A stretch of DNA of 64,000 nt. Origin: Pedobacter cryoconitis. Its GTDB lineage: Bacteria > Bacteroidota > Bacteroidia > Sphingobacteriales > Sphingobacteriaceae. Positions 35,351 through 44,469 of this stretch are shown in pieces. Position 1 is the stretch's first letter; each line of letters opens with the position of its first letter. The position numbers and the translations under genes are program-made. The notes beneath the pieces were generated by a model. The model was not told the DNA's origin, did not search any database, and saw nothing but the letters and a program-made list of their open reading frames with translations. The stretch spans positions 62,001 through 126,000 of the forward strand of contig NZ_QLLR01000003.1 in assembly GCF_003259615.1 (NCBI RefSeq), given 5' to 3'.

Positions 35351-35385
35351 TAAATCCTACGAACATTTTTCTTTTCTTTGTATTA

Positions 35386-36411
35386 ATGAGAGGTATATAC
35401 GCATGTTTGCTATTTGTATTTGCAGTTTCAGCACAAGTCAGTGCACAAGAGATAGATACAGTTCCTATTACAGTTAAAGACTTTGACCTTAAGCTCAAAA
35501 AAAGTCCGTTGCCTGTACTAAAAGGTATTATCGTGTTTAAACCGGTGGAGATAAATCCGCTGATTGTGAGTTCCAAGGTAAATTACTGGAAAACCAAAAC
35601 TGCGATCGGGATTAATGTGAACCAATCTTCTTTCAGTAATAACTGGAGTGGTGGTGGGGTGAATTCACTGGCAGTAGAAGGATTGGTCAATTATAAAGCG
35701 GAATACAAAAAAGAAAACTACAGTTATTTAACTGAGGTTGATTTGCGTTACGGAAAAATAAGAAATAAAGGTCAGATACAAAAGAAAACAAATGACCGGA
35801 TATTCTGGAATAATACCGGTGCATTCAAAATCTCTAAAAACTGGAATTTATTTACCCAGGTAACTTTTGAATCGCAATTTGATAACGGATATTCTTATTC
35901 ATCGCCTAACGGAGTAGAGACTCCCCTGCTTATTTCTAAATTCATGTCTCCGGGCTACCTGACAGAATCTTTCGGTTTTGAATACAAGCCGAATAAGTAT
36001 TTCTCTACACAATTTGGTACAGGTGCTGCAAAACAAACGTTTGTACTCGATAACAAAGCACTGGCAGCGGCTGACCGGGCTGTAAATCCAGATCCTGCGA
36101 ATCAAAAAACTGATTTTTATGGTGTTCCGGTAGGCGACACTTTCAAAAATGACCTGGCTTTTCAGATCACTGTTAACTTTGAAAAAGACATTTTTCACAA
36201 TGTCAACCTGAAAAGCAGATACTATGTCTTTGTGCCATACGATCATGTCGAAAATATGAAACACAGACTGGACGTGACTTTAACAACGAAAGTCAACAGG
36301 TTTATGAACGTTACATTGAATGGTGTTGGAATATATGATAAGACGATCAGTGAAAAGATTCAGGGCAGCCAGTCTTTAGCGATGGGCGTAATGTTTGTGT
36401 TCCCGCGCTAA
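35386..36411 (+). CDS. DUF3078 domain-containing secreted protein
   Basis: The 341-aa protein starts with a signal peptide (VSAQVSAQ) and has the features of DUF3078: a WKTKTAIGINVNQSSFSNNW segment followed by SGGGVNSLAVEGLVNYKAEY, repeated amphipathic beta strands with alternating aromatic residues, and a terminal VFPR-type end. This suggests a small outer-membrane beta-barrel of about 12 strands. The biological role of DUF3078 proteins is not known to me. It lies 35 nt after the HExxH gene and may belong to the same transcript, and it precedes ffh, which has its own candidate promoter. Confidence 0.85.
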   Translation: MRGIYACLLFVFAVSAQVSAQEIDTVPITVKDFDLKLKKSPLPVLKGIIVFKPVEINPLIVSSKVNYWKTKTAIGINVNQSSFSNNWSGGGVNSLAVEGLVNYKAEYKKENYSYLTEVDLRYGKIRNKGQIQKKTNDRIFWNNTGAFKISKNWNLFTQVTFESQFDNGYSYSSPNGVETPLLISKFMSPGYLTESFGFEYKPNKYFSTQFGTGAAKQTFVLDNKALAAADRAVNPDPANQKTDFYGVPVGDTFKNDLAFQITVNFEKDIFHNVNLKSRYYVFVPYDHVENMKHRLDVTLTTKVNRFMNVTLNGVGIYDKTISEKIQGSQSLAMGVMFVFPR

Positions 36412-36435
36412 ATACCTTTGCATCCTATTTTAATG

Positions 36436-36466
36436 TTGATTGTTATTAAAAATGTTTGCAACTTTG
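36436..36466 (+). promoter_or_regulatory. Candidate ffh promoter
   Basis: TTG (36436-36438) and CAACTTTG (36459-36466, one mismatch to TAnnTTTG) are separated by 20 nt. The start codon of ffh lies 50 nt further on. Confidence 0.35.
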
Positions 36467-36515
36467 TACACTTCTACCATTATACATTAACTAATTGACT
36501 ATCAATTAATATAAC

Positions 36516-37856
36516 ATGTTTGAAAATTTACAGGATAAACTAGACCGGGCATTTAAAGTTCTAAAGGGTCAGGGAAGCATTTCAGAAATCAACGTGGCTG
36601 AAACCATGAAAGAAATTCGTAAAGCTTTACTGGATGCCGATGTAAATTTTAAAACGGCCAAAAGCTTCACTGACGAGGTTAAGGAAAAGGCGCTTGGCCT
36701 GAATGTACTTACCGCGGTTTCTCCGGGACAATTACTGACTAAGGTAATGAACGACGAGCTGACTGCATTGATGGGCGGTGAGGTCAAAGAATTAGATTTA
36801 AAAGCAAATCCTACAATCATATTGATTGCTGGTTTGAACGGTGCGGGTAAAACAACCTTCTCTGGAAAACTGGCAAATTACCTGAAAAGTAAAGGTAAAA
36901 AGCCTTTATTGGTAGCTGGTGACGTTTACCGTCCGGCAGCGATTGATCAGTTGCAGATATTGGGTGAGCAGATTGGCGTTCCTGTTTATGCGAACAAAGA
37001 TTCTAAAGATCCTGTTGCGATTGCATTGGAAGGTATTGAACTTGGTAAAAAAGAACATCACAACGTAATTATCATTGATACTGCGGGTCGTTTAGCGATA
37101 GACGAGCAGATGATGAATGAGATTTCGGATGTGAAACTGCATACTAAACCGCATGAAATCCTGTTCGTAGTTGATGCCATGACCGGACAGGATGCGGTTA
37201 ATACAGCTAAAGCATTCAATGAAAGATTAGATTTTACAGGTGTTGTACTGACAAAACTTGATGGTGATACCCGCGGTGGTGCGGCTTTATCTATTAAGTC
37301 TGTGGTTAACAAGCCGATTAAATTTGTCGGTACTGGTGAGAAAATGGAAGCACTTGATGTTTTCTATCCAGACAGAATGGCTTCCCGTATTTTGGGAATG
37401 GGTGACGTTGTTTCCCTTGTTGAGCGTGCTCAGGAGCAGTTTGATGAGAAAGAAGCGGCAGAACTTCAAAAGAAAATCCGTAAGAATAAGTTTGACTTCA
37501 ACGATTTCTACAACCAGATTCAGCAGATCAAGAAAATGGGTAACATGAAAGACTTGATGGGAATGATTCCAGGGGTAAGTAAAATGATGAAAAACGTAGA
37601 GATTGAAGATGATGCTTTCAAAAATGTGGAAGCAATTATTCAGTCGATGACGAAATATGAACGTGAAAATCCAGACAGTATTCAACAAAGCAGACGTTTA
37701 CGTATTGCTAAGGGCTCTGGAAACAAAATAGAGGAAGTTACTAAACTGATCAAACAGTTTGAGGATATGCGTAAGGTGATGAAACAGTTTTCAAATCCTG
37801 CAGCCGCTGCTAAAATGATGCGCGGTATGCCTAAAATGCCACAGGGAAGAATGTAA
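36516..37856 (+). CDS. ffh: Signal recognition particle protein Ffh (SRP54)
   Basis: The 446-aa GTPase recognises signal sequences on ribosome-nascent chains and delivers them with FtsY to SecYEG. The N domain (residues 1-85) is followed by the G domain with G1 GLNGAGKTTFSGKL, DVYRPAAIDQL, DTAGRL, TKLDGDTRGGAAL and the GTGEKMEALDVFYPDRMASR closing motif. The M domain (from about 320) contains the methionine-rich MGNMKDLMGMIPG and the RNA-binding RRLRIAKGSG. The end of the protein is Met/Lys-rich. It has its own candidate promoter and a strong terminator, so it is probably monocistronic. Confidence 0.97.
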   Translation: MFENLQDKLDRAFKVLKGQGSISEINVAETMKEIRKALLDADVNFKTAKSFTDEVKEKALGLNVLTAVSPGQLLTKVMNDELTALMGGEVKELDLKANPTIILIAGLNGAGKTTFSGKLANYLKSKGKKPLLVAGDVYRPAAIDQLQILGEQIGVPVYANKDSKDPVAIALEGIELGKKEHHNVIIIDTAGRLAIDEQMMNEISDVKLHTKPHEILFVVDAMTGQDAVNTAKAFNERLDFTGVVLTKLDGDTRGGAALSIKSVVNKPIKFVGTGEKMEALDVFYPDRMASRILGMGDVVSLVERAQEQFDEKEAAELQKKIRKNKFDFNDFYNQIQQIKKMGNMKDLMGMIPGVSKMMKNVEIEDDAFKNVEAIIQSMTKYERENPDSIQQSRRLRIAKGSGNKIEEVTKLIKQFEDMRKVMKQFSNPAAAAKMMRGMPKMPQGRM

Positions 37857-37875
37857 GCATTCTTTGCTGATCTTT

Positions 37876-37906
37876 AAAAAACCGGGCTCTCAATCCGGTT
37901 TTTTTT
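37876..37906 (+). terminator. Intrinsic terminator after ffh
   Basis: AAAAAACCGG (37876-37885) pairs with CCGGTTTTTT (37895 onward) around a 9-nt loop, followed by further T residues. It lies 20 nt past the stop codon. Confidence 0.85.
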
Positions 37907-37975
37907 ATGCCCGCAACTTTTTAACCTATAAGGTTTAATATGGAATTAAATTTACGTACTAATTCGTAAATCAAT

Positions 37976-39514
37976 ATGCTCATTAAAACTTATGGCAGCG
38001 CGGTCTTTGGCGTTAATGCTTTAACTATCACGATTGAAGTCAGTATTAGCAGCGGAAATAAATATCATATTGTCGGATTGCCTGATAATGCAGTTAAAGA
38101 AAGTCTCAAAAGAATAGAAAGTGCCATTCAGGCCTCTGGTTTTAAGATGCCAAGGCAAAAGATTGTAGTCAATTTATCACCCGCAGATATTAGAAAAGAA
38201 GGAACCTCTTATGATCTGCCAATTGCGGTAGGCATTTTAGCAGCATCAGGGCAATTAGCTGGCGAAAGGGTGGCTGAGGTGCTGATTGCCGGAGAACTTT
38301 CTCTGGACGGAGGTATACAGCCTGTAAAGGGAGCCCTGCCTATTGCTATCCAGGCAGCAGAAGCTGGCTTTAAAGGATTCATTTTACCTGCAGACAATGC
38401 AAGGGAAGCAGCTGTTGTTGATAATTTACAGGTTTATGGCCTCCATCATTTAAAAGATCTGGTCGCTTTTTTCAATGGAACTACTGTTTTTAACCCTGTC
38501 TTTGTGGATACGAAAAGTGAATTCCTGAAAAATGTTAGTTTACATGAGCATGATTTTTCTGACGTGAAAGGACAGGAAAGTATTAAAAGAGCTTTGGAGA
38601 TTGCCGCTGCAGGTGGACATAATGTAATCCTGATTGGCCCTCCGGGAGCTGGAAAAACAATGCTGGCTAAACGTTTACCAACTATTTTACCTCCTTTGAG
38701 TATGCAGGAGGCGCTGGAAACAACCAAGGTTTATTCTGTCAGCGGGAAACTGAGTGCAGCTGCTTCATTAATGACAGAAAGACCTTTCCGCAATCCCCAT
38801 CACAGTATTTCTGATGTAGCTTTAGTTGGTGGTGGCGCTAATCCTCAGCCGGGGGAAATCTCCATGGCACATAATGGCGTTTTATTCCTGGATGAACTGC
38901 CCGAGTTTAAACGATCAGTACTGGAGGTGATGCGACAGCCTCTTGAAGACCGGAAAGTGACTATTTCACGGGCACGTTTAAGTGTAGAATATCCGGCCAG
39001 TTTTATGCTCATTGCTGCTATGAATCCTTGTCCCTGTGGATTTCACAACCACCCTGATAAGGATTGCAGCTGTTCACCATGGGTTGTTCAGAAGTATTTA
39101 AGTAAGATTTCAGGACCGTTAATGGATAGAATTGATTTGCATGTAGAGGTCACCCCTGTACGCTTTGAGGAACTGGCATCTTCACATCCTTCGGAAAAAA
39201 GTGCAGCTATTAGAAAAAGGGTAATCAGCGCCAGGTTAAAACAGGAAATCCGCTTTGCAGCTCAAACTGGTTTATATTATAACGCACAGATGAGTCCCGC
39301 ACAGGTGAGAAGACTCTGTAAAGTCAATCAAAATGGGCTGGACATGGTTAGCAAAGCCATGGAAAAACTCGGTTTATCTGCACGTGCCTTTGATAGAATT
39401 TTGAAGGTTTCAAGAACCATTGCCGATCTGGCGGGCACTAAAAATATTGAACTGGAGCATTTAGCTGAAGCCATCCATTTCCGTAGCCTGGACAGGGATA
39501 ACTGGGCGGGATAA
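37976..39514 (+). CDS. comM: YifB/ComM family Mg-chelatase-like AAA ATPase
   Basis: The 512-aa protein shows the N-terminal ChlI-type domain (about 1-175; GLPDNAVKESLKRIESA, KIVVNLSPADIRKEGTSYD), the AAA core with Walker A GPPGAGKTMLAKRLP, Walker B VLFLDELPEF, AMNPCPCGFHNHPDKDCSC (a Cys-rich segment) and the sensor region GPLMDRIDLHVEV. In naturally transformable bacteria ComM is a helicase-like factor that supports branch migration during recombination; in others its role is unclear. It is preceded by the ffh terminator and followed by a hairpin, so it appears monocistronic. No competence genes are in the window. Confidence 0.95.
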   Translation: MLIKTYGSAVFGVNALTITIEVSISSGNKYHIVGLPDNAVKESLKRIESAIQASGFKMPRQKIVVNLSPADIRKEGTSYDLPIAVGILAASGQLAGERVAEVLIAGELSLDGGIQPVKGALPIAIQAAEAGFKGFILPADNAREAAVVDNLQVYGLHHLKDLVAFFNGTTVFNPVFVDTKSEFLKNVSLHEHDFSDVKGQESIKRALEIAAAGGHNVILIGPPGAGKTMLAKRLPTILPPLSMQEALETTKVYSVSGKLSAAASLMTERPFRNPHHSISDVALVGGGANPQPGEISMAHNGVLFLDELPEFKRSVLEVMRQPLEDRKVTISRARLSVEYPASFMLIAAMNPCPCGFHNHPDKDCSCSPWVVQKYLSKISGPLMDRIDLHVEVTPVRFEELASSHPSEKSAAIRKRVISARLKQEIRFAAQTGLYYNAQMSPAQVRRLCKVNQNGLDMVSKAMEKLGLSARAFDRILKVSRTIADLAGTKNIELEHLAEAIHFRSLDRDNWAG

Positions 39515-39542
39515 TGTGCATTTAAAATGTCCGGAAAAGACT

Positions 39543-39570
39543 AAGCCCGGCAATAATCATTGCCGGGCTT
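39543..39570. terminator. Hairpin between comM and the M57 protease gene
   Basis: AAGCCCGGCAAT (39543-39554) and ATTGCCGGGCTT (39559-39570) form a perfect 12-bp stem with a 4-nt loop. The genes converge here. T-runs are weak, so termination strength is uncertain. Confidence 0.6.
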
Positions 39571-39609
39571 GAAGCCTTTAATTCACAAAATATCTAATGG
39601 TTAGGTATT

Positions 39610-40449
39610 TTATTTATATAAATAGTTAATTGCTTTTATATCATTCGCGTTAAAGGTTCTGTCGCCTCCGTTTGAGCAAGCTAACATGAATGATGCTGCA
39701 TCTGGTGCTGAAGGAGTTCCAGGAATCAGAATTGCACCAACACCGCTTTGACCTTCATTTCCTGCTCCTGAAGCTCCACAGCTATATGCTCTGTTAGAGT
39801 AATCAGTATGACGGAAACCAAGACAGTGTCCAACTTCATGTTGTAAAACTGAAGTAAGATATAAAAGGTTTGGATTAGCACCGTAAGCTGCTGGGTTAGT
39901 ATTCATTTTGATTTCGCTGTAAGGGTTACCAGCAGCTGTTGGGAAACCAGAAGAACCTAAAGTAATGAAACCACCAGAAGGGCCTTCATTAAATCCGATT
40001 ACGTTAATTTGACCAGTAGTTCCTGCTGCTGCACGTTGGAAAGTAAAACGTAAGCCTAAGTTGTTATACCTGGTAATCATTCCATTCACAGCATCACTAT
40101 AAACCGTAGGCAGGTTAGTTACAGAAATAGTAATTACTCTTGGCAATGCTTTTACAAGATTAGTAGTTCTGTACTGTTCTGTAGAGGCAACGCTTAAGTG
40201 AGTAGTTTCAGCTTTCTCAGTAAGATTCGCTTCGCTTAAAAGAATATCACCTTCTACAAGGTAACCACCTTCTACTTTTCTTGCATTTTCAGTACTGAAA
40301 CCAAGACTGGAAATCTGTGATTTAGTAGTTGCTGAAATTTCATCTTGTTTAGTATCAGCTGTAGTAGCAGCTTCTTTTTTCTGACATCCGAAAACGCAGA
40401 GTGCCATCATGCCGACAACGGCAAGAGACAATAAGTTAAATTTTTTCAT
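39610..40449 (-). CDS. M57-type zinc metalloprotease, lipoprotein
   Basis: The 279-aa protein has a signal peptide with lipobox at Cys22 (CVFGCQKKE). The metzincin motif HExxHxxGxxH is fully present in LQHEVGHCLGFRHTD (His204, Glu205, His208, His214). The preceding part has NLPTVYSDAVNGMITRYNNL and the FNEGPSGGFITLGSSG segment typical of peptidase M57 / matrixin-like proteins. Cys residues later (YSCGASG, LACSNGG) may form a disulfide. It should act as a secreted or anchored protease. It converges with comM, and the divergent next gene encodes an S8 protease, so proteolysis is concentrated here. Substrate not known. Confidence 0.9.
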   Translation of the reverse strand: MKKFNLLSLAVVGMMALCVFGCQKKEAATTADTKQDEISATTKSQISSLGFSTENARKVEGGYLVEGDILLSEANLTEKAETTHLSVASTEQYRTTNLVKALPRVITISVTNLPTVYSDAVNGMITRYNNLGLRFTFQRAAAGTTGQINVIGFNEGPSGGFITLGSSGFPTAAGNPYSEIKMNTNPAAYGANPNLLYLTSVLQHEVGHCLGFRHTDYSNRAYSCGASGAGNEGQSGVGAILIPGTPSAPDAASFMLACSNGGDRTFNANDIKAINYLYK

Positions 40450-40546
40450 TAAGTTAGTTTTTTAGGTAGAATGTTTGTGAACTAATAGGTTAATCTAAAA
40501 TTATATATAATTTTAACCATTAACAAATTTTTAATTTCAAATTATT

Positions 40547-43384
40547 GTGAATTTCAAAATAAAATATGCTTTAATTATAATTCTTCTTTGCAACATAGCT
40601 GCAAAAGCACAAAAATTATCGGTTGCAGAAAAAAAAGAGATTTTCCACAAATATGGCTCTACTGTATCGGATTCAAAGATAAATGGTGGAAATCTTTTAT
40701 TAGTGGAGTTCTCGCGTCCGCTAACTGTGACAGAAATTCATGAACTAAAACCATTACGCAGTTTTTCTTTGAACCATTTAATTATTCCGGAAAAGATGGC
40801 TGAAAAATTCAGCTCTCTGATTATTTCCCAGGCCAAAGCTAACTCTTTATGGAAAGCGAGTGATAAACTTGCACGCCAGTATGCGCAATATTTAACTCAG
40901 AACAAGCAATTTACCGTAAGATTTTCGATAAATACACAAGTATTGACTGTACCAGCTTCCTTGCAGACCTTAAAATCTTACACCTTTGATCAAAACAATC
41001 ACGTAGTTACTGCAAGTATACAAATGAGTGAGTTAATGCCGGCCTTACAGTTAGAGGAAGTTCTCTTTGCTGATATTTATCAGACCGCAAAAGATGAAAC
41101 AGTCATTAATGATATGGATCTTTCCAGCAATGAAATTTCGGCTGTACACCTGCGTTATCCTGCTATTGACGGAAAAGGCATTACGCTTTCTATTAAGGAA
41201 CAAATGTTCGTTAAAGAAGATATAGACCTGGCAGGAAATGTGGTAGCTGCCCCCTCAACTGCACCAGTGGTAGATGATCATGCCACACAAATGGCTACAC
41301 TTGCTGTTGGCAGGGGCAATACTTTTATCAGGGGAATGGGAGCTGCACCTTTTGCCTCTTTAACGGCTTCAGATTACAGAAAAAACAACAATGATTTAAT
41401 GCCTGATGATATTAAGGAATTAAATCAATATAAGGTAAATGTACAAAACCACTCTTATGGTCTGGGTATAGATAATTTTTATGGGATGCAGGCGGTTGCT
41501 TATGATAAGCAAGTATTTGAGGCAGATACAATCGTTCATGTATTTTCTTCGGGAAACTCTGGTTTGGTTACAGCTGTGGATGGTATTTACAAAAACATTC
41601 CAAATACGGCCCAGTTAACAGGAAATTTTAAGACGGCAAAGAATGTTTTAGTTATAGGAGGAATAAATCAGGAAAATGCCTCCGAAAGCCAAAGTAGTAA
41701 GGGGCCTGCTTACGATGGCCGGGTAAAGCCTGAATTGGTTGCCCTAGGACAGGATGGTACGTCTGGTGCCGCAGCACTAACTTCCGGATCAGTTGCTCTT
41801 TTTCAGCAAGAATATAAAAGTTTATATGGGAAACAGCCTTCTGCGGCTACGGTAAAAAGCATACTGGTTAATTCGGCTGATGATATTGGGACACCCCAGG
41901 TAGATTTTGCTACAGGATTTGGAAAATTAAATACATTACAGGCGATTCAGACTATTATAGACAAACGCTTTCAAACAGGAGCGGTTAACGATCAGCAGGA
42001 CTTTACGTTTCCACTGCAAGTTGCAACCGACCAGCAGGAGCTGAAAGTTACATTAGCCTGGCTTGATCCTCCGGCAGTGGTGAACAGTGTACAAAGTATT
42101 GTTAATCACTTGGATCTGTCTATGGAGACACCTGCAGGAACAGTAATTTTACCCTGGATATTAAACACTTATCCGAGTGCGGATTCTTTATTACTGCCTG
42201 CGAAAAGGGGAATAGACAACCTGAATACGGTACAACAGGTAAGTTTAACCAATGTACCCGCAGGGACTTACACAATCCATGTAAAAGGCAGAACAGTCAC
42301 GCAGGGGAAACAGGATTTTAGTATCGCTTATCAGTGGAAAGCAAAGAATGATTTCAACTGGACTTTCCCTTTGAAGGATGCAGCATTATTTGCCGCTGAG
42401 AGCAATTATATCCGATGGAGCAGCACTTTATCGGGCGGGACGGGAAAACTTTCTGTGAGCTATGATAACGGGACTAGCTGGACTGTGGTGAGCAGTAGCA
42501 TCGATTTGGGTTCTTCTTTTTACAAGTGGGCCGCTCCAGATATATTTACACGTGCACTTTTCAAAATGGAAGCTGGTGGAAAAGAATTTCTCAGCGAGTC
42601 GTTTGTTGTTTGTGCGCCTGAGAAACTACAGGTGGGTTATAGTTGTACCGAAAAGCTATTGTTTCACTGGCCGGCTCAGCCACAGGCAACTGGTTACACG
42701 CTCTACAATTTAAAGAATAATGTCTTAACGCCTATCCAGCAGCTGACTGATACGGTAGCTATCGTTGACAAAGCTACTATAGCCTCTAATTATTTTACGG
42801 TTGCAGCAAATGGTACTAATTTTAGCGGGTTAAAAAGCTATACGGTTGACTATACCGCACAAGGCGTAGCGTGTTATGTAAGAACATTCCTGGGAAATAT
42901 TGTGAATGATGCTGGTAAGCTTGATTTAACGATAGGCACAACTTATAATCTGAAAAGTATCGTTTGGGAAAAACAAACCTCTCCGGGAGTATTTGCTCCG
43001 CTGGCCGAAACGGTTGTCACTTCTGGCTTGGTGAGCTACAGTCAGATTGATCAGAACCTGGTTCGTGGTATTCAATTCTACAGGGTGACTTTAGTGACGA
43101 ACGATGGCCTTAAAATTCCTTCAGACATCTTGCCACTTAACTTCCTGAAAGAAAATGACTTCGCTGCTTTTCCAAATCCGGTAACGGACTTTCTGTCCAT
43201 ACTTAGCGGGGATTTTGACCCTTACACACTTACACTTTACAATTTATCGGGACAAAAGATCTTCCTGAAGGAAGCGAATGGGTTATATCAATTTGATTTA
43301 ACAGCTTTGTCAACCGGATTATATATCGGCACGATAACCAGAAATGGGAATACGCTCAAAAAGATTAAGATTATAAAAAGATAA
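40547..43384 (+). CDS. S8 family serine peptidase with T9SS type A sorting domain
   Basis: The 945-aa protein begins with a GTG start, since no in-frame ATG precedes the mature part and the GTG is followed by a good signal peptide (ending AAKAQ). The subtilase domain (about 195-460) shows the His of VDDHATQM (His245), the oxyanion Asn of SSGNSG (Asn337) and the nucleophile in GTSGAAALTSG (Ser406). The usual catalytic Asp position seems to be Glu218 (ITLSIKEQMF), so the triad would be Glu/His/Ser if aligned correctly. Beta-sandwich domains follow (about 470-870). The last ~75 residues (FPNPVTDFLSI ... LYIGTI ... KKIKIIKR) are a type A T9SS sorting domain. It should be secreted and attached to the surface by T9SS. 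Confidence 0.92.
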   Translation: MNFKIKYALIIILLCNIAAKAQKLSVAEKKEIFHKYGSTVSDSKINGGNLLLVEFSRPLTVTEIHELKPLRSFSLNHLIIPEKMAEKFSSLIISQAKANSLWKASDKLARQYAQYLTQNKQFTVRFSINTQVLTVPASLQTLKSYTFDQNNHVVTASIQMSELMPALQLEEVLFADIYQTAKDETVINDMDLSSNEISAVHLRYPAIDGKGITLSIKEQMFVKEDIDLAGNVVAAPSTAPVVDDHATQMATLAVGRGNTFIRGMGAAPFASLTASDYRKNNNDLMPDDIKELNQYKVNVQNHSYGLGIDNFYGMQAVAYDKQVFEADTIVHVFSSGNSGLVTAVDGIYKNIPNTAQLTGNFKTAKNVLVIGGINQENASESQSSKGPAYDGRVKPELVALGQDGTSGAAALTSGSVALFQQEYKSLYGKQPSAATVKSILVNSADDIGTPQVDFATGFGKLNTLQAIQTIIDKRFQTGAVNDQQDFTFPLQVATDQQELKVTLAWLDPPAVVNSVQSIVNHLDLSMETPAGTVILPWILNTYPSADSLLLPAKRGIDNLNTVQQVSLTNVPAGTYTIHVKGRTVTQGKQDFSIAYQWKAKNDFNWTFPLKDAALFAAESNYIRWSSTLSGGTGKLSVSYDNGTSWTVVSSSIDLGSSFYKWAAPDIFTRALFKMEAGGKEFLSESFVVCAPEKLQVGYSCTEKLLFHWPAQPQATGYTLYNLKNNVLTPIQQLTDTVAIVDKATIASNYFTVAANGTNFSGLKSYTVDYTAQGVACYVRTFLGNIVNDAGKLDLTIGTTYNLKSIVWEKQTSPGVFAPLAETVVTSGLVSYSQIDQNLVRGIQFYRVTLVTNDGLKIPSDILPLNFLKENDFAAFPNPVTDFLSILSGDFDPYTLTLYNLSGQKIFLKEANGLYQFDLTALSTGLYIGTITRNGNTLKKIKIIKR

Positions 43385-43409
43385 AGCCCATGTAAGGGCT
43401 TTATCTTTT
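43381..43409 (+). terminator. Terminator overlapping the stop of the S8 peptidase gene
   Basis: ATAAAGCCC (43381-43389) pairs with GGGCTTTAT (43396-43404), followed by CTTTTT. The stop codon TAA lies within the 5' arm. Confidence 0.8.
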
Positions 43410-43434
43410 TATAGCATTAACACGATGACTAATA

Positions 43435-43704
43435 TTATAATTCTTCTTCTTCGTCCAGCTGCTCTTCTTCGTCATCCTCTTCTGGCACATAGGCTATAAT
43501 CTCTTTGCCAATGGCGTTCACTTCTTCATCTTCTCCAAACAGGGGTAATGCAGTTTCAGGATCTAGTGTCAGCCACTGTGATTCTGTATCTTTCAGGATA
43601 TGACGGTATTCCTTACCATCCTTAAAAACAACATAAGTATCATTTCCTTCTGGAAATATAGCGTAGTCGATTTCACCTATAGTAATATCAAATGGTTGTT
43701 GCAT
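43435..43704 (-). CDS. Small acidic protein of unknown function
   Basis: The 89-aa protein has no signal peptide. The first ~60 residues look like a compact beta-rich domain (QPFDITIGEIDYAIFPEG, TYVVFKDGKEYRHILKD). The last ~25 residues are almost entirely Glu and Asp (EEDDEEEQLDEEEEL). It lies 36 nt downstream of the TlpA-like gene on the same strand, with its own start codon, so co-transcription is likely. I do not recognise the family. The acidic tail could be a binding or solubility segment. Confidence 0.6.
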   Translation of the reverse strand: MQQPFDITIGEIDYAIFPEGNDTYVVFKDGKEYRHILKDTESQWLTLDPETALPLFGEDEEVNAIGKEIIAYVPEEDDEEEQLDEEEEL

Positions 43705-43740
43705 GATTATTCTTTAACCGGGTATATAAATTGATAATTA

Positions 43741-44328
43741 TTAATTTGTTGTTTTCAGTTTATTGATAAATGCTATGAATTTTACATCTGCATAGTTAGC
43801 AGCTCCCGCTTCATTGTAAGAAATTTTTCCTGCTTTATCAAATACGACAGTAGTGGGTAATGAACCTTTGAAAAGCACTTCAGGGATTTCACTGTCTACT
43901 GCATAAACAGGTAACTGGTATCCCTTTTTATCCATAAATTTTTGTGCTTTTGGCAATTGGCTGTCTGCATCAACCAGAATGAAGACCACGTCTTTATCAT
44001 TCTTAAATTTTTCGTGCAAAGCATTTACACTTGGCATTTCGGCAAGACATGGAGGGCACCAGGTTGCCCAAAAATTAAGAAAAACGACCTTTCCTTTCAA
44101 TTCGCCCAGGTCAATGACCTTGCCATTGATGTCTTTAAATTTAATCCCGGACAGATCGCCCGCAGCATTAACCTGTTTATCAACTACGGTAGTATCCGGT
44201 CTGAAGAATCCAATTTTCATTAAGCCTTCCAATACCAGCGCTTTTGCAGGCGGTACAAAAAGCAGCACCAGGAACAATACAATCAGGACCCCGTTAAAAA
44301 TATTCTTTCGGTTAAGAATCTTATTCAT
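43741..44328 (-). CDS. TlpA/ResA-like thioredoxin family protein
   Basis: The 195-aa protein has one N-terminal transmembrane anchor (about 10-30; NIFNGVLIVLFLVLLFV) and a thioredoxin-like domain in the periplasm. The active site is WATWCPPCLAEMPS (Cys91 and Cys94). The characteristic GELKGKVVFLNF and PTTVVFDKAGKI with cis-Pro context are present. It should reduce or oxidise disulfides of exported proteins or act in cytochrome c maturation, as TlpA/ResA do. No cytochrome genes are nearby; the neighbouring secreted proteases could be clients. A small acidic protein gene follows. Confidence 0.92.
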   Translation of the reverse strand: MNKILNRKNIFNGVLIVLFLVLLFVPPAKALVLEGLMKIGFFRPDTTVVDKQVNAAGDLSGIKFKDINGKVIDLGELKGKVVFLNFWATWCPPCLAEMPSVNALHEKFKNDKDVVFILVDADSQLPKAQKFMDKKGYQLPVYAVDSEIPEVLFKGSLPTTVVFDKAGKISYNEAGAANYADVKFIAFINKLKTTN

Positions 44329-44469
44329 GATGATATATAGTTTATAAAATTAATCCTATTTTGCAATAGTCAAAGCCCGGAAGAAGCAAACAACAGAAAC
44401 GGAATAAATCATTAAAGAGGGTCATGATAGTTTTTTAAGCTACGGCTATTTAACCTCAAACGATGTACA

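Noticed and set aside
37287..37688. 133-aa minus-strand frame inside ffh
   Set aside because: It is a shadow of the SRP54 G and M domains and has no independent features.
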